NCBI GenBank assembly: GCA_948099385.1
Contig: CANUEZ040000116.1
Coordinates: 16,403,501 to 16,467,500, forward strand
Direction: 5' to 3'
From: Fasciola hepatica
Lineage: Eukaryota > Platyhelminthes > Trematoda > Plagiorchiida > Fasciolidae
DNA length: 64,000 nt
The position numbers were made by a program, and so were the translations under genes. The notes under the pieces are model-generated. The model was not told the origin of the DNA. It saw only the letters and a list, made by a program, of their open reading frames with translations, and ran no database searches. The number at the start of each line of letters is the position of its first letter. Position 1 is the first letter of the stretch. Positions 1 through 13,339 of this stretch are shown piece after piece.

Positions 1-300
1 GGTGAGAGTACGGTTCAATTAAACAGCACCGCCGGCGGTTCTGTCGCGCACCGGAGTCGTCAACGAATTCACTGAACTCCTCTCCGTAGTTGCGTATTCT
101 CGCACGCTTATTTGTGTAGTGTAACCTCATGAGACTGGCAAACTTCTGGGACATTCCATCGAACAATAGTTAAGTTCATAGTGAGACTTTGCTGACGGAT
201 TTGAAGGTGGCCCAGAAGTCACGAAAACAAGCTGCAGTCGCCAGTCACATTCGTATTCATAAATTTCTAAACAATTCTTCAGTAGTCAGGATTATCCATT
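1..300 (-). pseudogene. LINE reverse transcriptase fragment, truncated by window edge
   Basis: Read on the minus strand, positions about 165 down to 1 encode GMSQKFASLMRLHYTN, then YGEEFSEF and SGARQ. This lines up with the RT of the LINE at 53.8-54.6 kb (GMSQKFVNLLRSLYSH, YGELSGQF, SGVRQG). The order matches the RT palm segment that precedes the catalytic DD box. Nucleotide similarity to that copy continues to about 240-300 (the block ending near 'gacacctttcaggtcc' there) and then fades. The conserved QGCP motif is lost after ARQ. The rest of the RT, including the DD box, would lie beyond the left edge. It is a dead non-LTR fragment. No start codon can be assigned. Confidence 0.6.
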
Positions 301-2840
301 CAGGAATTGTTTCAAATTCTAGGAATATTTTTCCTTCGATGGATTGCTCGGATAGAATATTGTGTAACAACAACTGGAAATGCGCCGTAGAAAGGAAGTA
401 GCTGACAGTGCCACAAAAAAAAACTGCCCAGAGTTCACTCGGATATCCTAGCGGTTGACTTATGGGACCCGCCATTCGGCAAACTGGTTCGATCCCCCGT
501 TGATACTCGGTGAACTTGCCGTAGGACTGGCTGGTAGTTCCTTACAACTGATTTGAAACAGCTTTACAATCGTACTGGAAAAGGTTTTCCGTGGTGCTCT
601 TAGCGTCGGAATCTCGGGAACAATTAGGATACTACTAAAAGTAAAGGACAATAGAACGAAACAGTAGACAGTAGGTTACACCGAGAAAGACAGCTAGTCG
701 TACGCCATCCAAAGAATCTCGCTCATTACCAAGCAGAAATGTATACAGGGCTGACCCGTACAGAACAGGTGGTGTAAATGCAACTTACCAGGTGGACAAT
801 CCAGAGATAAGGTTTTGAACGAGGTCGAAATTCCGTTTCTTGTACGTGATAACATTTCGATCGGATTGGTGCCTACCTACAGACAAAGTATCACCCCGCC
901 AAAGTAACATCTTAACGGCTGAGGATAAAATTTTACCTGAAAACATTAGTATTGGCATGATTAAGAATCACTGAGAACGAGCTTCTTCGCCAACCTGTTT
1001 TCCAAAACATTAGTATTGACTGGGAGAAAAAAAGACTCCTAATTCGCTGAATGAATCGCTCCAATATTGTTTGTTTATTTCGAGTCTGATAGTTTCATTG
1101 ATGTCCCAATCTTTTAGACTAATCAATTGCTTGATTTTATTTATGCGTATTCTCATATACGTGTATGTGTGTGCCTGTTTGCCTGCATCCTTTTGTGCCC
1201 ACACGGAAGCAAATTACTTTCAACCAGTCCAGCTCTCAATATCCTGACCTAATGAACTCATATCCTATCGAGATTTTATGCATATGGGCATAGTTTGATG
1301 AAAATGTCATGAATAAGGTCACAACACAATTGACATACCCGTACAAGGGTCAAGACTCCTCGGTTAAGGACACTTGGGAATAAAAATCGAAATGGACGGC
1401 AATGAGGGGCGGGGATTGGGGCATAGCAAAAACTCTAATGGTTTGTCATCGTCATACTCCGAGGCAAGTAAACGTTTATAGACGTTTGTGTGTAGTGTAT
1501 TTGTTTGTATGTACAAAAGTACTTACGGATAGCCGGTCAAATTCTTCCACTTGGAAGGTCTGTAATTGGTTTTACACTCTGATCGTAAATTAATTTACAG
1601 CTACTACGTCGAGGGTAAAAATGAAATTAAACAGTTTCAGTTAATATGACATTTGCAATTGAGGAACCGAAGTTTGGGCGAACAAGATTTTCAAGAGAAA
1701 AAATTCAAAATACCTCTTTACAACTGGGACACGAGATGGAGAATGAATTCCTGGAAAGCTCAATGGTTGATAGTTCACATCCCAAATTCGGCCTCCCCGT
1801 GTGTCCACCGAGAATTGCGGAGGGGCGGGGTGGGGGGTGGGGGTGGAGCAGGGTGCGGCAGATAAGCTGTACTCTAGTGAAACAGCATTACACGAGCTTT
1901 GATTTCATTTTTCAACCGTTCACAAGTTAAAGACTTTTATCTGTCCTCCATTCATATTCTTTCGAGATCAAGAGGCTATGCATCTGATCTACTGGGAACG
2001 GCCTATCAGGATGATTAGTCAGTTCTTTAAACTCGTAGCCAATCAGCAAGGAGTTGTTATTTTGAGTGCAGTTCCCTCCCCCTTATCTCATGGCTGCTAA
2101 TGCAGAAAAAGATCTTACTTAGCGGTAACTTGCGAAGTGAGGTGATATCCGGCACTTTTCTTTCCAACTGCTTACGAACGCACAGCTCCTAGTTCTTACA
2201 TCTATTACACGATGGAACTAATTGGTTTCAATGATATTCGGATCTCCAGTTTGATTTTTGTCTCCTACCTGATTGAGAGTAAAAATTAACCCGGGGACTT
2301 TCCATCTTTTTACATCTGTGGATAAAACCCCTTTCCGGCGTAGGACAGTGTCGATAGATCTCTCTTATCCACAGCCAGCGTACCTTCCTGGTATTAGACG
2401 GCCGCTTTGGACGAATACTGAGCCGTTCACTATGAGAAGATATTCATCCATAACATGACTGTAGATCCAGTTTCACACGTCTCCATTGGTTCTCACATCA
2501 CTATGATATGCAGACACCACATGGATATTTGCGAATTTTAGGTACGTCAACAAAATTCTCACGGATTCCACTCATTCATCGTACCGCAGTTGATCGACTT
2601 GTCATTCTCGTCTAGCAAAAACTGTTTCATCAGGTGTCAAACCCTAGACTCTGCTGAATAACGTCATATTTAGTTCATTTGTTGCTGGGCCATATCTCAG
2701 ATGTTCAGAAATGATTCAGTAGAGGAATTGAGTCTCAAAATTAAAGTATTCTATTGCGGCACCAGCGATATCATCAATTTAATCCTACGCTCGAAAATTT
2801 GGACACAAACGACTCCTTAGAGTAATGAAGCACAGTACCA
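300..2840. other. No recognisable gene
   Basis: Short random-looking frames only, with stops in all frames and no motif I can name. Positions 460-650 on the minus strand could be the decayed linker upstream of the RT fragment at 1-300, but the match is too weak to call. A G-rich run sits near 1825-1850. Confidence 0.5.
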
Positions 2841-2841
2841 C

Positions 2842-3110
2842 ACTATACTATACTATACTATACTATACTATACTATACTATACTATACTATACTATACTA
2901 TACTATACTATACTATACTATACTATACTATACTATACTATACTATACTATACTATACTATACTATACTATACTATACTATACTATACTATACTATACTA
3001 TACTATGCTATACTATACTATACTATACTATACTATACTATACTATACTATACTATACTATACTATACTATACTATACTATACTATACTATACTATACTA
3101 TACTATGCTA
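2842..3110. repeat. (ACTAT)n pentanucleotide microsatellite, about 54 units
   Basis: An almost perfect 269-bp array of the unit ACTAT, with single A-to-G changes near 3007 and 3107 the only visible interruptions. The 5-bp unit contains no stop on the plus strand in the phase used, so it keeps a 103-codon frame open (repeating YYTIL). That frame is an artefact of the repeat, not a gene. Confidence 0.97.
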
Positions 3111-5400
3111 CACCAGAATACAACACCGTACATTAGTTATCTACCGCATAACACAGTGTAGCCCAACACAACACGATATAGTAAACTCCCACCTCGTTGG
3201 CGGAGTGTTGACGTGTTTAGGCTAATCGCGATGAGGAAATTCAATGTCTTTTACTGCACCATTATCTCCGCTGACAGACGGGTTTCCCGGGTCACATTTA
3301 TGTACACACCCATATACACGCACACTAGCAATCGAACCCAGATTGCACCAATGTGAGTCAGAAACGAAAAACCATCAGGTGGATAGCTTTGCACAATTGC
3401 TCATCCCTAACAGGCCAGATATAACAGATGTATAGTAGGGGGCTCCCATGGTATTCAACAGTAAGTTGAGAGTTGAAACTGGTGTGATGAATCAACTCAT
3501 AAAGGAAAGTTTCCAGATAAGCAATTATCACTGAGGACACAGAACGGAAATTGCCCATATATTTTAATCAATTTTCACATTTAAGTCAAAACTTATTGCT
3601 CATACCCATCACACTGGGATCAAGTAAAATATATACGGGAAGAATGTCGGCAGTTAGATGGTTTGATTTGATCATAAAGATGGCAAAATAGAATCTACGA
3701 GCCCAGGTTGAAGTACAATCCAGCCGTGCAATTTGTCCGGTTTTAGTCACGGTGCGGTGATCTATGTAACAAATCCGGGAATTCATGCAAGCAGTTTTGT
3801 GAGCGGAGATACACGAGGTGGCCAAACTTGCAGTCAGATTGTTGTGGCCGAAAGGCAAATGAGTGTGCTACGGAAGAGCTGTGTTCACCGAGGTCTGCTG
3901 GCCCATTTTTTTGGGGGTACTAACTCGTAGATCAATTTCTCAAGAGAAGTCTAATCAGAAATACAGCTAATTTTAATTGTCCCTATCCCCGGGATCCTGA
4001 GATCATGTTCCAGAAGAATGGGATATGTTATTGGCGAGTAATTAAGTCACTCGGGGAGAAAGTGACAAGCACAGGTAGAGACGATTGGTTACGGAGCCTG
4101 GTTTGCTTAAGCCTACCAGTATGAAACGCCAAACCATACCGTTTCCTCCACACGGAGCTGAATGCGCGGAGACTCTCGAAGAGTGTTTCATTTATAGTGA
4201 TTCCCACTTTCTTATACCTCGTTTGATCAATTCCTTAAATTTGAGCCATCCCGGAACGAGGCAGTCTCAACTTGTCCACAGCACGTTTTAGCAAAGTCCG
4301 ACTGTTTTAACTGGCTATTGCCCAAATTCTTTAGCAACAGAACTCAGTCTCCGTCTGTCCTGGAACTCTACTAAGACATTGGGAAAACAGCGGGTAAATA
4401 GACTTGGGTTTTTTTTCTTTCACCGTTTTTACCTTCCTCCGGGTAAGTAAGGCGAGGGAGAACAACATTCGTCGCATTAGTTGTACGTAACCGACCGCAC
4501 CTTGCCCCGCACTCGGTCAAGTTAAAGGCTTATAATTAAATGTACGTTGTGTTACTTACTACCTAGTAATCGTGAGAACTCCCGGAATACATCTCCTCGC
4601 CGAGATGTATGATTACGGCAATTGACAGTGGGTGTTTTTCAATGTCCGAGGCGAATTCAGTCCGCTTGAAGATGTGTGGTCCACACCGATCTCAATCCAC
4701 GAAGAATTTCATCTTCCCAATCGGTGCGTTAAATAAAGCATATCTCGCTTCGTATGATTGTTGGGATTAGTTAACAAAACTGACTGAGTGATTAACTGGT
4801 TCATTGACTGACTGACTGACTCACCGATCTGGGAAACTCATTCGTTTACTCATTATGTCCCCTGCCCAATCAGTCAATGAAGCGATGAATGAACAGATGG
4901 GTAGGCGGAAGAATCAAGTGACCAGTCAATTTATCAACCAGTCAATCGAGAGGCCAAGCCTGTGGTCTGATTCGATCCATCTATTGATAAAGTTTGTTGA
5001 AGAGGCCCAAAAGTCGATCAAGTATTTTCTTGCGTATCAGTGTGCTGTGATCCAGAATATGAAATTCACTCACACCGGGAGTGCATGCCATCAGATCCTT
5101 ATGGGAGGTAGAGTCTTGTTTTTACATTCTGTTCACGTCTTAGTGTCGCCATCCTCAGCCATGTTTAATTGTAGCTAACCCACTTCAACCATGAGGGGTT
5201 TATGGAAACGCTCTGATTTGCGTAACTACCCATCAGTATAAGAAGCTCGCGCGCTGATCGCTAGATTTGAGCAGAACTTTTCATCATGCAATACATCCTG
5301 AACAAAAATCCACCTATCGTCTGGTGTCGCCTCACTAGTGACCCACAACATGCGCTCCCCGGAATGTGAAGACTCAGCTGGCTGAAAAGCATTGTGCAAC
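3111..5400. other. No recognisable gene
   Basis: Only short frames. A tRNA B-box-like stretch (minus strand, around 3318-3335) suggests a very old SINE but has no supporting A box or body. A short (GACT)n run lies near 4804-4822 and a T-rich run near 4410. Confidence 0.45.
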
Positions 5401-5423
5401 TAAGCTGAAACTCGTATATACAA

Positions 5424-5708
5424 TGCAGTACTGTACAGTACCATACGATGCAATACAATCTGCAATAAAATACAGTCTGCAATAAAAGACAACAAAATAC
5501 AATACAGCACAATACCATACAGTAATATACAAAGCAATAGTATCCAATATAATGCATTACCGTGCAACACAATACAGTGCAATCCAATACGACACGATAC
5601 AATACAATGCAATGCAATACGATCTGCGATACAATACGATATGAGACAACCTGCGATACAATGCAGTAGAATACAATTCAGTGCAATACAATACAGTACA
5701 AAGTATAC
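5424..5708. repeat. Degenerate pentanucleotide repeat (AATAC / CAATA type)
   Basis: About 285 bp rich in ATACA, AATAC and CAGTA units with many single-base changes, such as runs of atacaatac separated by cagtgc. It reads as an aged array of 5-bp units. It keeps minus-strand frames open (repeats of cysteine, isoleucine, leucine and tyrosine), which are not genes. Confidence 0.9.
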
Positions 5709-5794
5709 CATACACATACTAGGAAGAAAGTTCCATACACGAAAAGAGGCAACGTTCGTTACAGTAAGCTTTTCAGGTCATCGGAGAATATTGG

Positions 5795-6080
5795 AAGATT
5801 TGTAAGTGCGGCGTCTGGTTACAGTCACGCATGCAACGAGGACACCTAAAGAATATTCATCTCGTGCATGGGGGTACGCCTGCTTGGTGTTGACATCTAG
5901 TCGTGCTTTGGTGTGGACAGTATTGACAGATCGGTCTTTCCCTGTATCGATTGACCTCACTGGTATACGCTTGCGAGCACAAACAGTTCAGCTCTTTTGC
6001 TCGCTTGCTGCCCGTTGCCTTTACTTTCTTACAAATAAGTGGAGTGTAACGAATACGTGTTCTTCGACTACTGTGTCACG
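5795..6080. repeat. Dispersed repeat family C, copy 1
   Basis: Shares an ordered series of blocks with 10.25-10.58 kb and 13.34-13.69 kb: GTCACGCA, an AATATTC-like block, GTGTGGACA, TACTGACCGAT-like, a GCTCGCTTGCT-like run, then sequence ending near 'aacacaacaccgg' in the other copies. The three copies run in the same orientation. No coding capacity or RNA promoter box was identified. Family identity is unknown. Confidence 0.5.
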
Positions 6081-6099
6081 CATAAAGCAGCAAGGACTC

Positions 6100-9000
6100 T
6101 GAAAAGGTCTATAATTGTGTGGAAGATTTCAAACATTTGAACGGGTATATGGATGTTTATGGTAGGACATAGTTCTAGCCACATTAGAACACATCAGTGA
6201 ATTTGAGCGGTCAACAAGTAACTTGGAAGAACATTTCATTTGAAAATTACCGTGCTTTGTGCTGACTGTAGAATCTTCCGCCTGGTCTAAAAAGATGTTT
6301 CAGTTATCTGTCAATGAGTTCGAAGTTCTTAACAAGTAAACCCGTGTGTGGGACTGAGGAAGCCCGAAGTCATATGAGATAAACTGCGTGAAACGAACAA
6401 AATTTCAGATCTGATAAATCGGGAACAGCGAAGACTCCAATGGTAGCACACTGAAGTTAGGATATCTAGTTTTCCCGAAGAACAATGGGGACTGGGTTGG
6501 AACAGGTCAGATCACGGCTAATTGCTGCCTCGAGGGCACTGGCTGACAAAGCTCTTGCTAAGTACGGTCCCATAATATCAATAATTCCGGAGAGAGTAAT
6601 ATTAGACGGAAATACATGTTACTTCTTTGATGGAGAAACAGTGTCCGAGGACTTAACTGAATTATTTCTCTGAGTAGGGCTGAAGGACCAATCAGTACTG
6701 TTTATTTCTCAGTGTAGGGGGGTGGGTGGGTGAACATAGCAACGGGAAATGTAGTCAGCTTATTTGAGGAATAAGCAGTCGTTATGTACGGGCATGAAAG
6801 TTTTATGAGCAGAAAATCGAGAGAACGTAACACCTTACTTGGGAGGGGGGGGCCTTTGATAGAGTTAGACTATGGCATCGTGTAAATTACATATAGTTCG
6901 ACAAATGACTCAAATATATGGGTATTATCGATATTCGAATGAAATTGTTATTTTTTTGAAGCACTTTCCTCCTCTACATAAATCCGTGCACTCTGACGCA
7001 AACGTCTTGTGTCACGTACACGTACCACATAGTGACTACTAAGTACCGGCACCTTTGTGGTTATACTTCCTCTTCTTGAAGAAAATATCACGATAAATAC
7101 GCCAATTTTATAATTTCGCATACGGTATCGACTCCCAAACATGTGAGAACGTGAGCCACAAGTAGAAAAAAGGTGTTCCCTTATGAGCAAACCAGTACAA
7201 TATAGTTCGATACGCAAATTATTATTCGTTCAATTTTCTCTGTCCTCGCTGAATTAGTTCAGCGTTTTCGGCCCTAGAATTACCTGTCGAGCTACGATAC
7301 TGCTACCAGTTATCCAGTGCTTCTTTGTGTGCAATATTTTCGCCTCCATATTTCAATGTGGTAAAGGTGTACGAACTTATTTCTGCAAAATTGGAAATCA
7401 ATTCGCCGTCATGATCAAATCAGGACTGTTTTGGGGTGATTGGTGTAGCTGAACCTCCAAGGTGTTCCCGGGTCTGTTGCCGTAAAAACATTTAATCAAT
7501 GAATAGGTAGGTCCTCGTCAATAACATGAACATCCTTGTGTAAAGCATGAACTGACGCATTACCGGGAGCCACATTTCGTCCATCCAGAAGAACTTCTTA
7601 TCCGACGGACTGGAAAAATTTATTTCCAGGCCCCTTTGAATCTTTCTCCGTCCTAGTGAATGGTACTCCTCCAACACAACTGACCATGATTTATTACGGC
7701 CCATACAACTGGCGTAAGGTTCACGAGCAAGGTGATTGGAATGATTTTCCTTGTGAATTTCGGAACCCCTTTTTTGACCGTCTCAGTCTCACTGTAGAGC
7801 ACGGCACGCGAATGTCGATGTCCAAAACAAATCACGTTGAATTCCTCGGACTAAGGCAATTTGGTGACAAACAAGCCGTCTTTTTCCTTTTGTTCATCTA
7901 TGTATTCTACCACTCTTACTCTACTACTCTCCCGTAATCTTTCCCGGTTCCCTGAAGAATGATTTTATCACTTTACACCGCGGCCTGGCCATTATCACTC
8001 GTGGTTATTTGATTTCTATAGGCTTTCTTATATCCCAAGTTTGCGATTTGCACATAATAGCTTGTGAAAAATTCGCCGAGAAGATTCTTGCTGACCCCAC
8101 CCATCCCCTGTAACATATTTATCCGCATGCCTTCCGCATCTCTCCAAGCATTCCGCATTTAAACTTATCCCCTTCCGCATCATTGTCTATCGCAACTGTT
8201 CAGTGCCTTGCTTAGCACGTGTTCCGGTTGACAGTATGAAAGTCACAGAGGAACTTCGTATGAACTTCGGTGGATGGACCAGTGTTATTTCTACAGTATT
8301 TATTTTCTATGCTAATTTCAAAGTGACAATGATCAGTTTCCCTCTGTCTGGGTGAAATTTAAGATTTTAACTTGCTAAAGTCTTCAATACGACACAACAA
8401 GTAAGCTCTATTGGTTGGGTGTGTGGTACCCTTTTCATTTCGGTCTAAACCGAATGCAGTTTGATTCACCTCATCTTTCTCCGTAACGGCATATGGGAAT
8501 GCACTGAGAAATCTTCTCTTCGGACGCACTGATCCCTCTTTGGGTGTTCTTTTCTTTACCAGAAAGTGGGAAATACCACCACCCAAGTGGAATGTTCTGG
8601 AATTTTGGTCATCACACCTTGTTTTCATACTATATTTTACACGAACAATGTGAACACAAGTTTATTTATTTACGGAAAACTTTTGAGCAGTAACTTTTAC
8701 AGAAACACATGCCCAATGCGTTGTCTGAACTTCATCTCCTTCTTATCGACTAGAGAAGTGACATCTTCTGGGTTCTGAGTGCACATTTCTTCATCGTCGA
8801 GACAACAAAATGGACGTTTAGCAGATTGCCCTAAGACTGTGGTACACAAAGACCGGTGGCCTTCCCAAGGGGGGTGGGAGAGGGGTTGCTCAGATTCGTT
8901 CTGAAATAACGAAAACACAGAAAATTCCCTGAGCCCAAGGCTCAGCAAGTGTATCAACAAGATCTTACACTTACGTTAATCGAACATCAACATGACAGCC

Positions 9001-9480
9001 GACAGCATGCATACCACAAAGAGGCTTTGATTTCAAAGTTACTCTTTTCAAACGAACCAGCAACTTTTTTCTTTTGACGAACCTATCATTAACCAAGAAA
9101 TGGTTATTGAATCACACTACAATATAGTATTCTCCAAATGCGTCCATTTTCTTTCTTGCCTCTTTCCTTTAAGTCCAAATATAAACGACACGTCAGAAAA
9201 AAGGCTGTTTCCAGCGGGATTGGTATTTGTCACAGAGAATGAAATAGTTGTCTTTTTTCCTCGCAATTTTTGCAACACCAAGAGTTGGATATCAAATGCT
9301 TTTAGTTCGCAATCGGTGGTCTTAAATTAATTTGGACCAGTCCACGCCGAGGTAGTATTTTTTTAAACTAAGAATGCAAAATGCTTCTACAAGACTGGCC
9401 GAATCACCTGGTTGCAGCCAGTGCGATTGAAGAGATTGCATCACGAATAAAGAAGACAAGACTAGTTTTCATGATCTCTC
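6100..9480. other. No recognisable gene
   Basis: No motif or repeat relationship recognised. A 62-codon frame from 6485 and short frames at 7650-7940 and 8360-8960 carry no domain signature. G-rich runs occur at 6715-6732 and 6841-6851. Confidence 0.4.
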
Positions 9481-9534
9481 TACACTCATGGCAACCCCGC
9501 AACCTCTCTCTCTCCCGTTGACCATCTGTCCCGT

Positions 9535-9780
9535 TGACCACCGGTTGCGATCAAGTGGTTTGGAGCCTTCACTTTCCACCTCGGAGGTCAGCGGTTCAAA
9601 TCCCTCCATCGCTGATCCCTTTAGTGGTAGAAAGTAATCCACTGTCACCCGACTGGTTACCACGACTGACATGTTGGGATATTATTCAGTTCTCCAATTT
9701 AGGTCTTAGGTCACGTTGCCGACTACCCTAATCCCTTTCCGTTACACTCATGTGCAAGCACGTAATAAAATTTATGCAGT
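9535..9780 (+). mobile_element. tRNA-derived SINE, family B, copy 1
   Basis: A tRNA-like head carries AAGTGGTTTGGAGCC (A-box region) and GGTTCAAATCC (B box). The body continues through blocks shared with the copy at 48.22 kb: a 'tggtagaaagtaa' region, CTGTC, 'ctccaa..taggtcttaggt' and 'actcatgtgcaagcacgtaataaaa'. The shared order of head and body across two distant sites supports a dispersed RNA polymerase III-type retroposon. Target duplications were not found. Confidence 0.65.
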
Positions 9781-10249
9781 GTCAGAGGGTGTAGTTTTCC
9801 GGTCCATAGTTGAGAATCCTGGCCGCTCCGCGTTGCTACCGGTCGGTCGTTTTCCACATTCGATCAACCGTATCTCCGAATTATGGCTCGCTTTTGGCGG
9901 GGACTGTAAGGTGAAACCGAAAGTGACCGTCGTGAAGTAACTGACTTGTCTGGGTTCTGACAACCGCTCCTTTTCCGTGCTATTTCAGGCTATACTACAC
10001 GCGTTACGTTGAACTCGGAGTTGCAAGATACTGAGTGCGAAAACCAGGACGGCACATCACTCACGTAACGAAACCGTTGGTGTCATTATCGTTCCATCTT
10101 TCCATGGTGTTACTACGTGTTTCACAATATAAATTCCATTGAAGATTTCAAAAGTTCTTCTCCTATATACCACAGAACTCTGCGTGAACGGGATGAGGTT
10201 TGTCATCGTGTTTTGGGTATAGACAGCCTTGCCTTGCTCTGTCTCAACT

Positions 10250-10580
10250 TCCTGGGTCTTGTATCTGGGTGAAGTCACGCACACTATGCGGACAATCAGG
10301 CGATATTCCTCCCATGTGTGGACATGCGCCGGCTTGGTACCGATCCTTAGTCATGTTTCACTGCGGACGGTACTGACCGATAGATATCGTTACGTATCCA
10401 CTGGCGTTACTTGTTTGCGCGTATAAGCATCTGTAACTCAGCTATTTGACTCGCTTGCTTGCTTGCTCATGGCTTGCTCACAGGCTGCGATCGGGTTGCA
10501 TTTACAATTTTACTAGTAAACGGAGCGCAACGACTACGCGTTTTCCCGCCACTGAGTACGAACACAACACCGGGTGCCGA
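10250..10580. repeat. Dispersed repeat family C, copy 2
   Basis: Same ordered blocks as copies at 5.8 and 13.34 kb: GTCACGCACACTATGC, GGCGATATTCC, GTGTGGACATGCGCC, GGTACTGACCGAT, GCTTGCTTGCTC, and ending near ACGAACACAACACCGG. No protein motif was recognised. Confidence 0.55.
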
Positions 10581-12430
10581 CGGAAGAAGCGATGTGGCAG
10601 TCAGAATATGGCTTAAGTAGCTGTTTGATGAAATTAACGTCAGCACTGGCGTCGATCGGAGCATGCTGACTTCCTTGTTTGGGCTCAGGGAATGAGGATT
10701 GATGTGGACCAGAAAGAATAAAGGAAGTTGTTCAAAACCGAAGCTAGTAGCGTGAATGTTGTGGGGCTTGATTGTCAAACTCTCTAGTCCTGTAAATTCA
10801 AATGAGTCTTTCAAAAAAACTCTAAACATGGAGAGAGAGAGAGAGGGGGAATCTCCCAGAACTTGAGGGTTGTTCTTTTAGGGGGAAGGGGGAAGTTTCG
10901 GATGGGATGTTCATCACGAGAATGAATGATTCATTTCATTGGGACTGTGGGAGTAAGTCAGGAGCAATATTTTCAGGTAGGGATTAGAATTATTTCATTA
11001 ATGGTAAAATGCTTTGACGGTGGAACCCAGTAAAACTGCCCCCCCCCCTCCACCCGGGCGCTTCGTATACTCAAACAAAGAATCAGCTACGGCCTCACCA
11101 ATACGAAAGATTTCCAGCGAAATCAAACCAATGCGCACCTGATCTAAAAACTTAGAGAATCGCTGGAAGCTGTTTTCCAACCTCCATCTATTCGAATTTT
11201 TCAATTTACTGTCAACCATTTTTCGAAACGTGATCTGTTTCTCTTCCGACCTCCCTCTGCTCTTCCTTTTTGCTCTCTCTCTCTCACTCTAAAAAAGCAA
11301 AAAAAAACACACATACACTAGCTGAACACTTACTAGCTTCAAAGCTTCTATATTTTATAGAGAGATTTCAGCTGTATTAGTTGCTTCAAAGGATTTGCTC
11401 AAAGTGCTTGACAAGTTCAAGGTCACATGACAATCACATTACGTGATCACATGATGAAGTCCCCAATTCTCGTACGTCCAGGGGCTTGATGCGAACTACT
11501 CCCGTGCTAATGTGGAATTTCTGAGCGATGATTATGGGCCAGATAAAGACAACGGGTTTTCATCGACGGCTGTTTGCTGCGTTACAGAAAATTGTTGGAA
11601 ATATGTCAACATTTAGGCATAAGGGCTGGTAGAAACTAACTGGACTACTCACTTTATTTTTTATTTTTCATTATTTCAAGATGAGGACTATTTTCCTGTG
11701 TTCATTTCATCCTTTACAGGAATTGTTCAAATTCGTGCCCCCACGACGGTTTTTCAGAATTAGCCCCTCGAGCACATGCACAGTCAAGCCCCGGACATCC
11801 GAAGTCAAATGTGAAAAAGTGATTTCATGTCTCTCTCTCTCTCTCTCCAAAACTACCGAATAAATTCTCTCCAAGTCACAATGAAATCGGAGCTGTCACC
11901 GGGCCGTTGTATCAACAGAACCTTCAAAATATCCCTGGTTTTGCCATCATTAAAGTGCACTACAGATGAGTAGATAGTCATAGTCCCGACTGCCTTGTTT
12001 CCAAACTTTTTGGGACCTATTACACTGTCCAATACCCGGCAGTAAATCAGTCTTCCTTGGAAACTAATCTAAAAGACTGAAAACATTAAGGGTATGAGAA
12101 ACATCATTTTCCTTTGACCCATTTTAGTGGATCACGAATACCAATGTGAATGGAATCGGTATTGTCCGTCACTTTCACGCGTTCTCAATCAACTGCTATC
12201 CCACACTCTGCATTAAGTCCAAGCAGTAGACCATTGGACACAGATAAACGAGCACTCGAAATTGATGATCGGCATCAATCCCGTCCACATTGTCGTCCTT
12301 GTTCTACGGAAATTTAGAGTGTAATTTTGACGAGTTCTTTATTGTTCAAGTTATCGTTGATATTTTTCCGTCTACTAGGATGCTCCTGATTCAATACAGT
12401 GCGTACTAACCGGATTAATATGGGTTACAA
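10581..12430. other. No recognisable gene; low-complexity tracts
   Basis: Contains (GA)n near 10832-10848, a C-run at 11039-11048, (CT)n near 11274-11288 and 11829-11847. No coding motif was seen. Confidence 0.45.
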
Positions 12431-12439
12431 CTTTGAACA

Positions 12440-12915
12440 CCTTGGAATGAGCATTGCGAATTCTCATCACTGGCTGTACAAATAGATGACCAAATAGCTA
12501 TGATATGCGAGTCGAATTTCTTCCCGATTGTACGGCCTGATCACCACCTCCGTTGGGCGTATAAAGGTAACTTTAGATCGACCGAAATCCGATGCATTCC
12601 AGTTTGTTCCATTCTAATTCGCGACGGCTCATAGGAATTTGTTGGACGCTCTTCTCCCGGCAAGTACTTTTGACTCTCCGAAAGCGGCTTTTTCGGATGG
12701 AACAGCCATGGGAATTATCGTTATTTAACCACAACTGTCTTCATAGCATGGCTCTAATCCAAATCAGCACCCTATCAGCAGTGTACTGGTTGGATGCAGA
12801 CTACCTTTAGCTAGGAACGAACTGATAAACGAAACACTAAAGCTCATCAGGCTAAGGTTATTCGGACATCTGTTGCGCATGTCTTCCGAGGGGAATTTCT
12901 TCGTGTACAAAATTC
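12440..12915 (+). pseudogene. Possible 3' remnant of a LINE
   Basis: The frame near 12840-12890 reads LIRLRLFGHLLRMSSE. This resembles the H-x-LRWLGHVLRM motif in the C-terminal tail of LINE RT proteins of the kind seen at 58.4 and 52.9 kb. Upstream, NFEHLGMSI at about 12430-12460 could match the FxYLG block of the thumb region. The two blocks are in the right order, but the sequence between them is scrambled by stops and shifts. Only the RLRLFGH block is persuasive. Confidence 0.3.
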
Positions 12916-13330
12916 ACTTAGGCGGTTATGGATTTGAAGAGTAATAAGGGTAGCCAGCGTATGGAATAAAATCAGGTATGAATGGGTTGATCCAAAAGGG
13001 TTGGCCATAAAGAGTATTTAAAGCTTTTGGATAGGGTACATGTTTTCTACCAACTTGATAACTAGATGCATCTGAGGATATAACCATGGGCCGTGGTCAG
13101 AGAAGCTCTTGTATTCACACGTGTTTTTCTACTGGCTTGGCAGCAATGATTATCTACTCACATTTTTCATGCTCTTGAGTGTTCTAGTTTCTGAGTGAGG
13201 TTCTCGTTCAGAGGCTATGTCATATAGCTCCCTCATCTGGTGGATACTGAATGGGTGTTCGAACAGAACATTGTTGACATTGATAGACGTACAACGTTAA
13301 ACCGTTGCTTAACAAAGGTAGGTTCAAATT
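12916..13330. other. No recognisable gene
   Basis: No motif, repeat or RNA feature recognised in this stretch. Confidence 0.35.
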
Positions 13331-13339
13331 GTTGTGAAA

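Noticed and set aside
6485..6673. A 62-codon plus-strand frame with protein-like composition (GLEQVRSRLIAASRALADKA)
   Set aside because: No domain recognised, no splice or promoter support, and the length is within chance for this amount of DNA.
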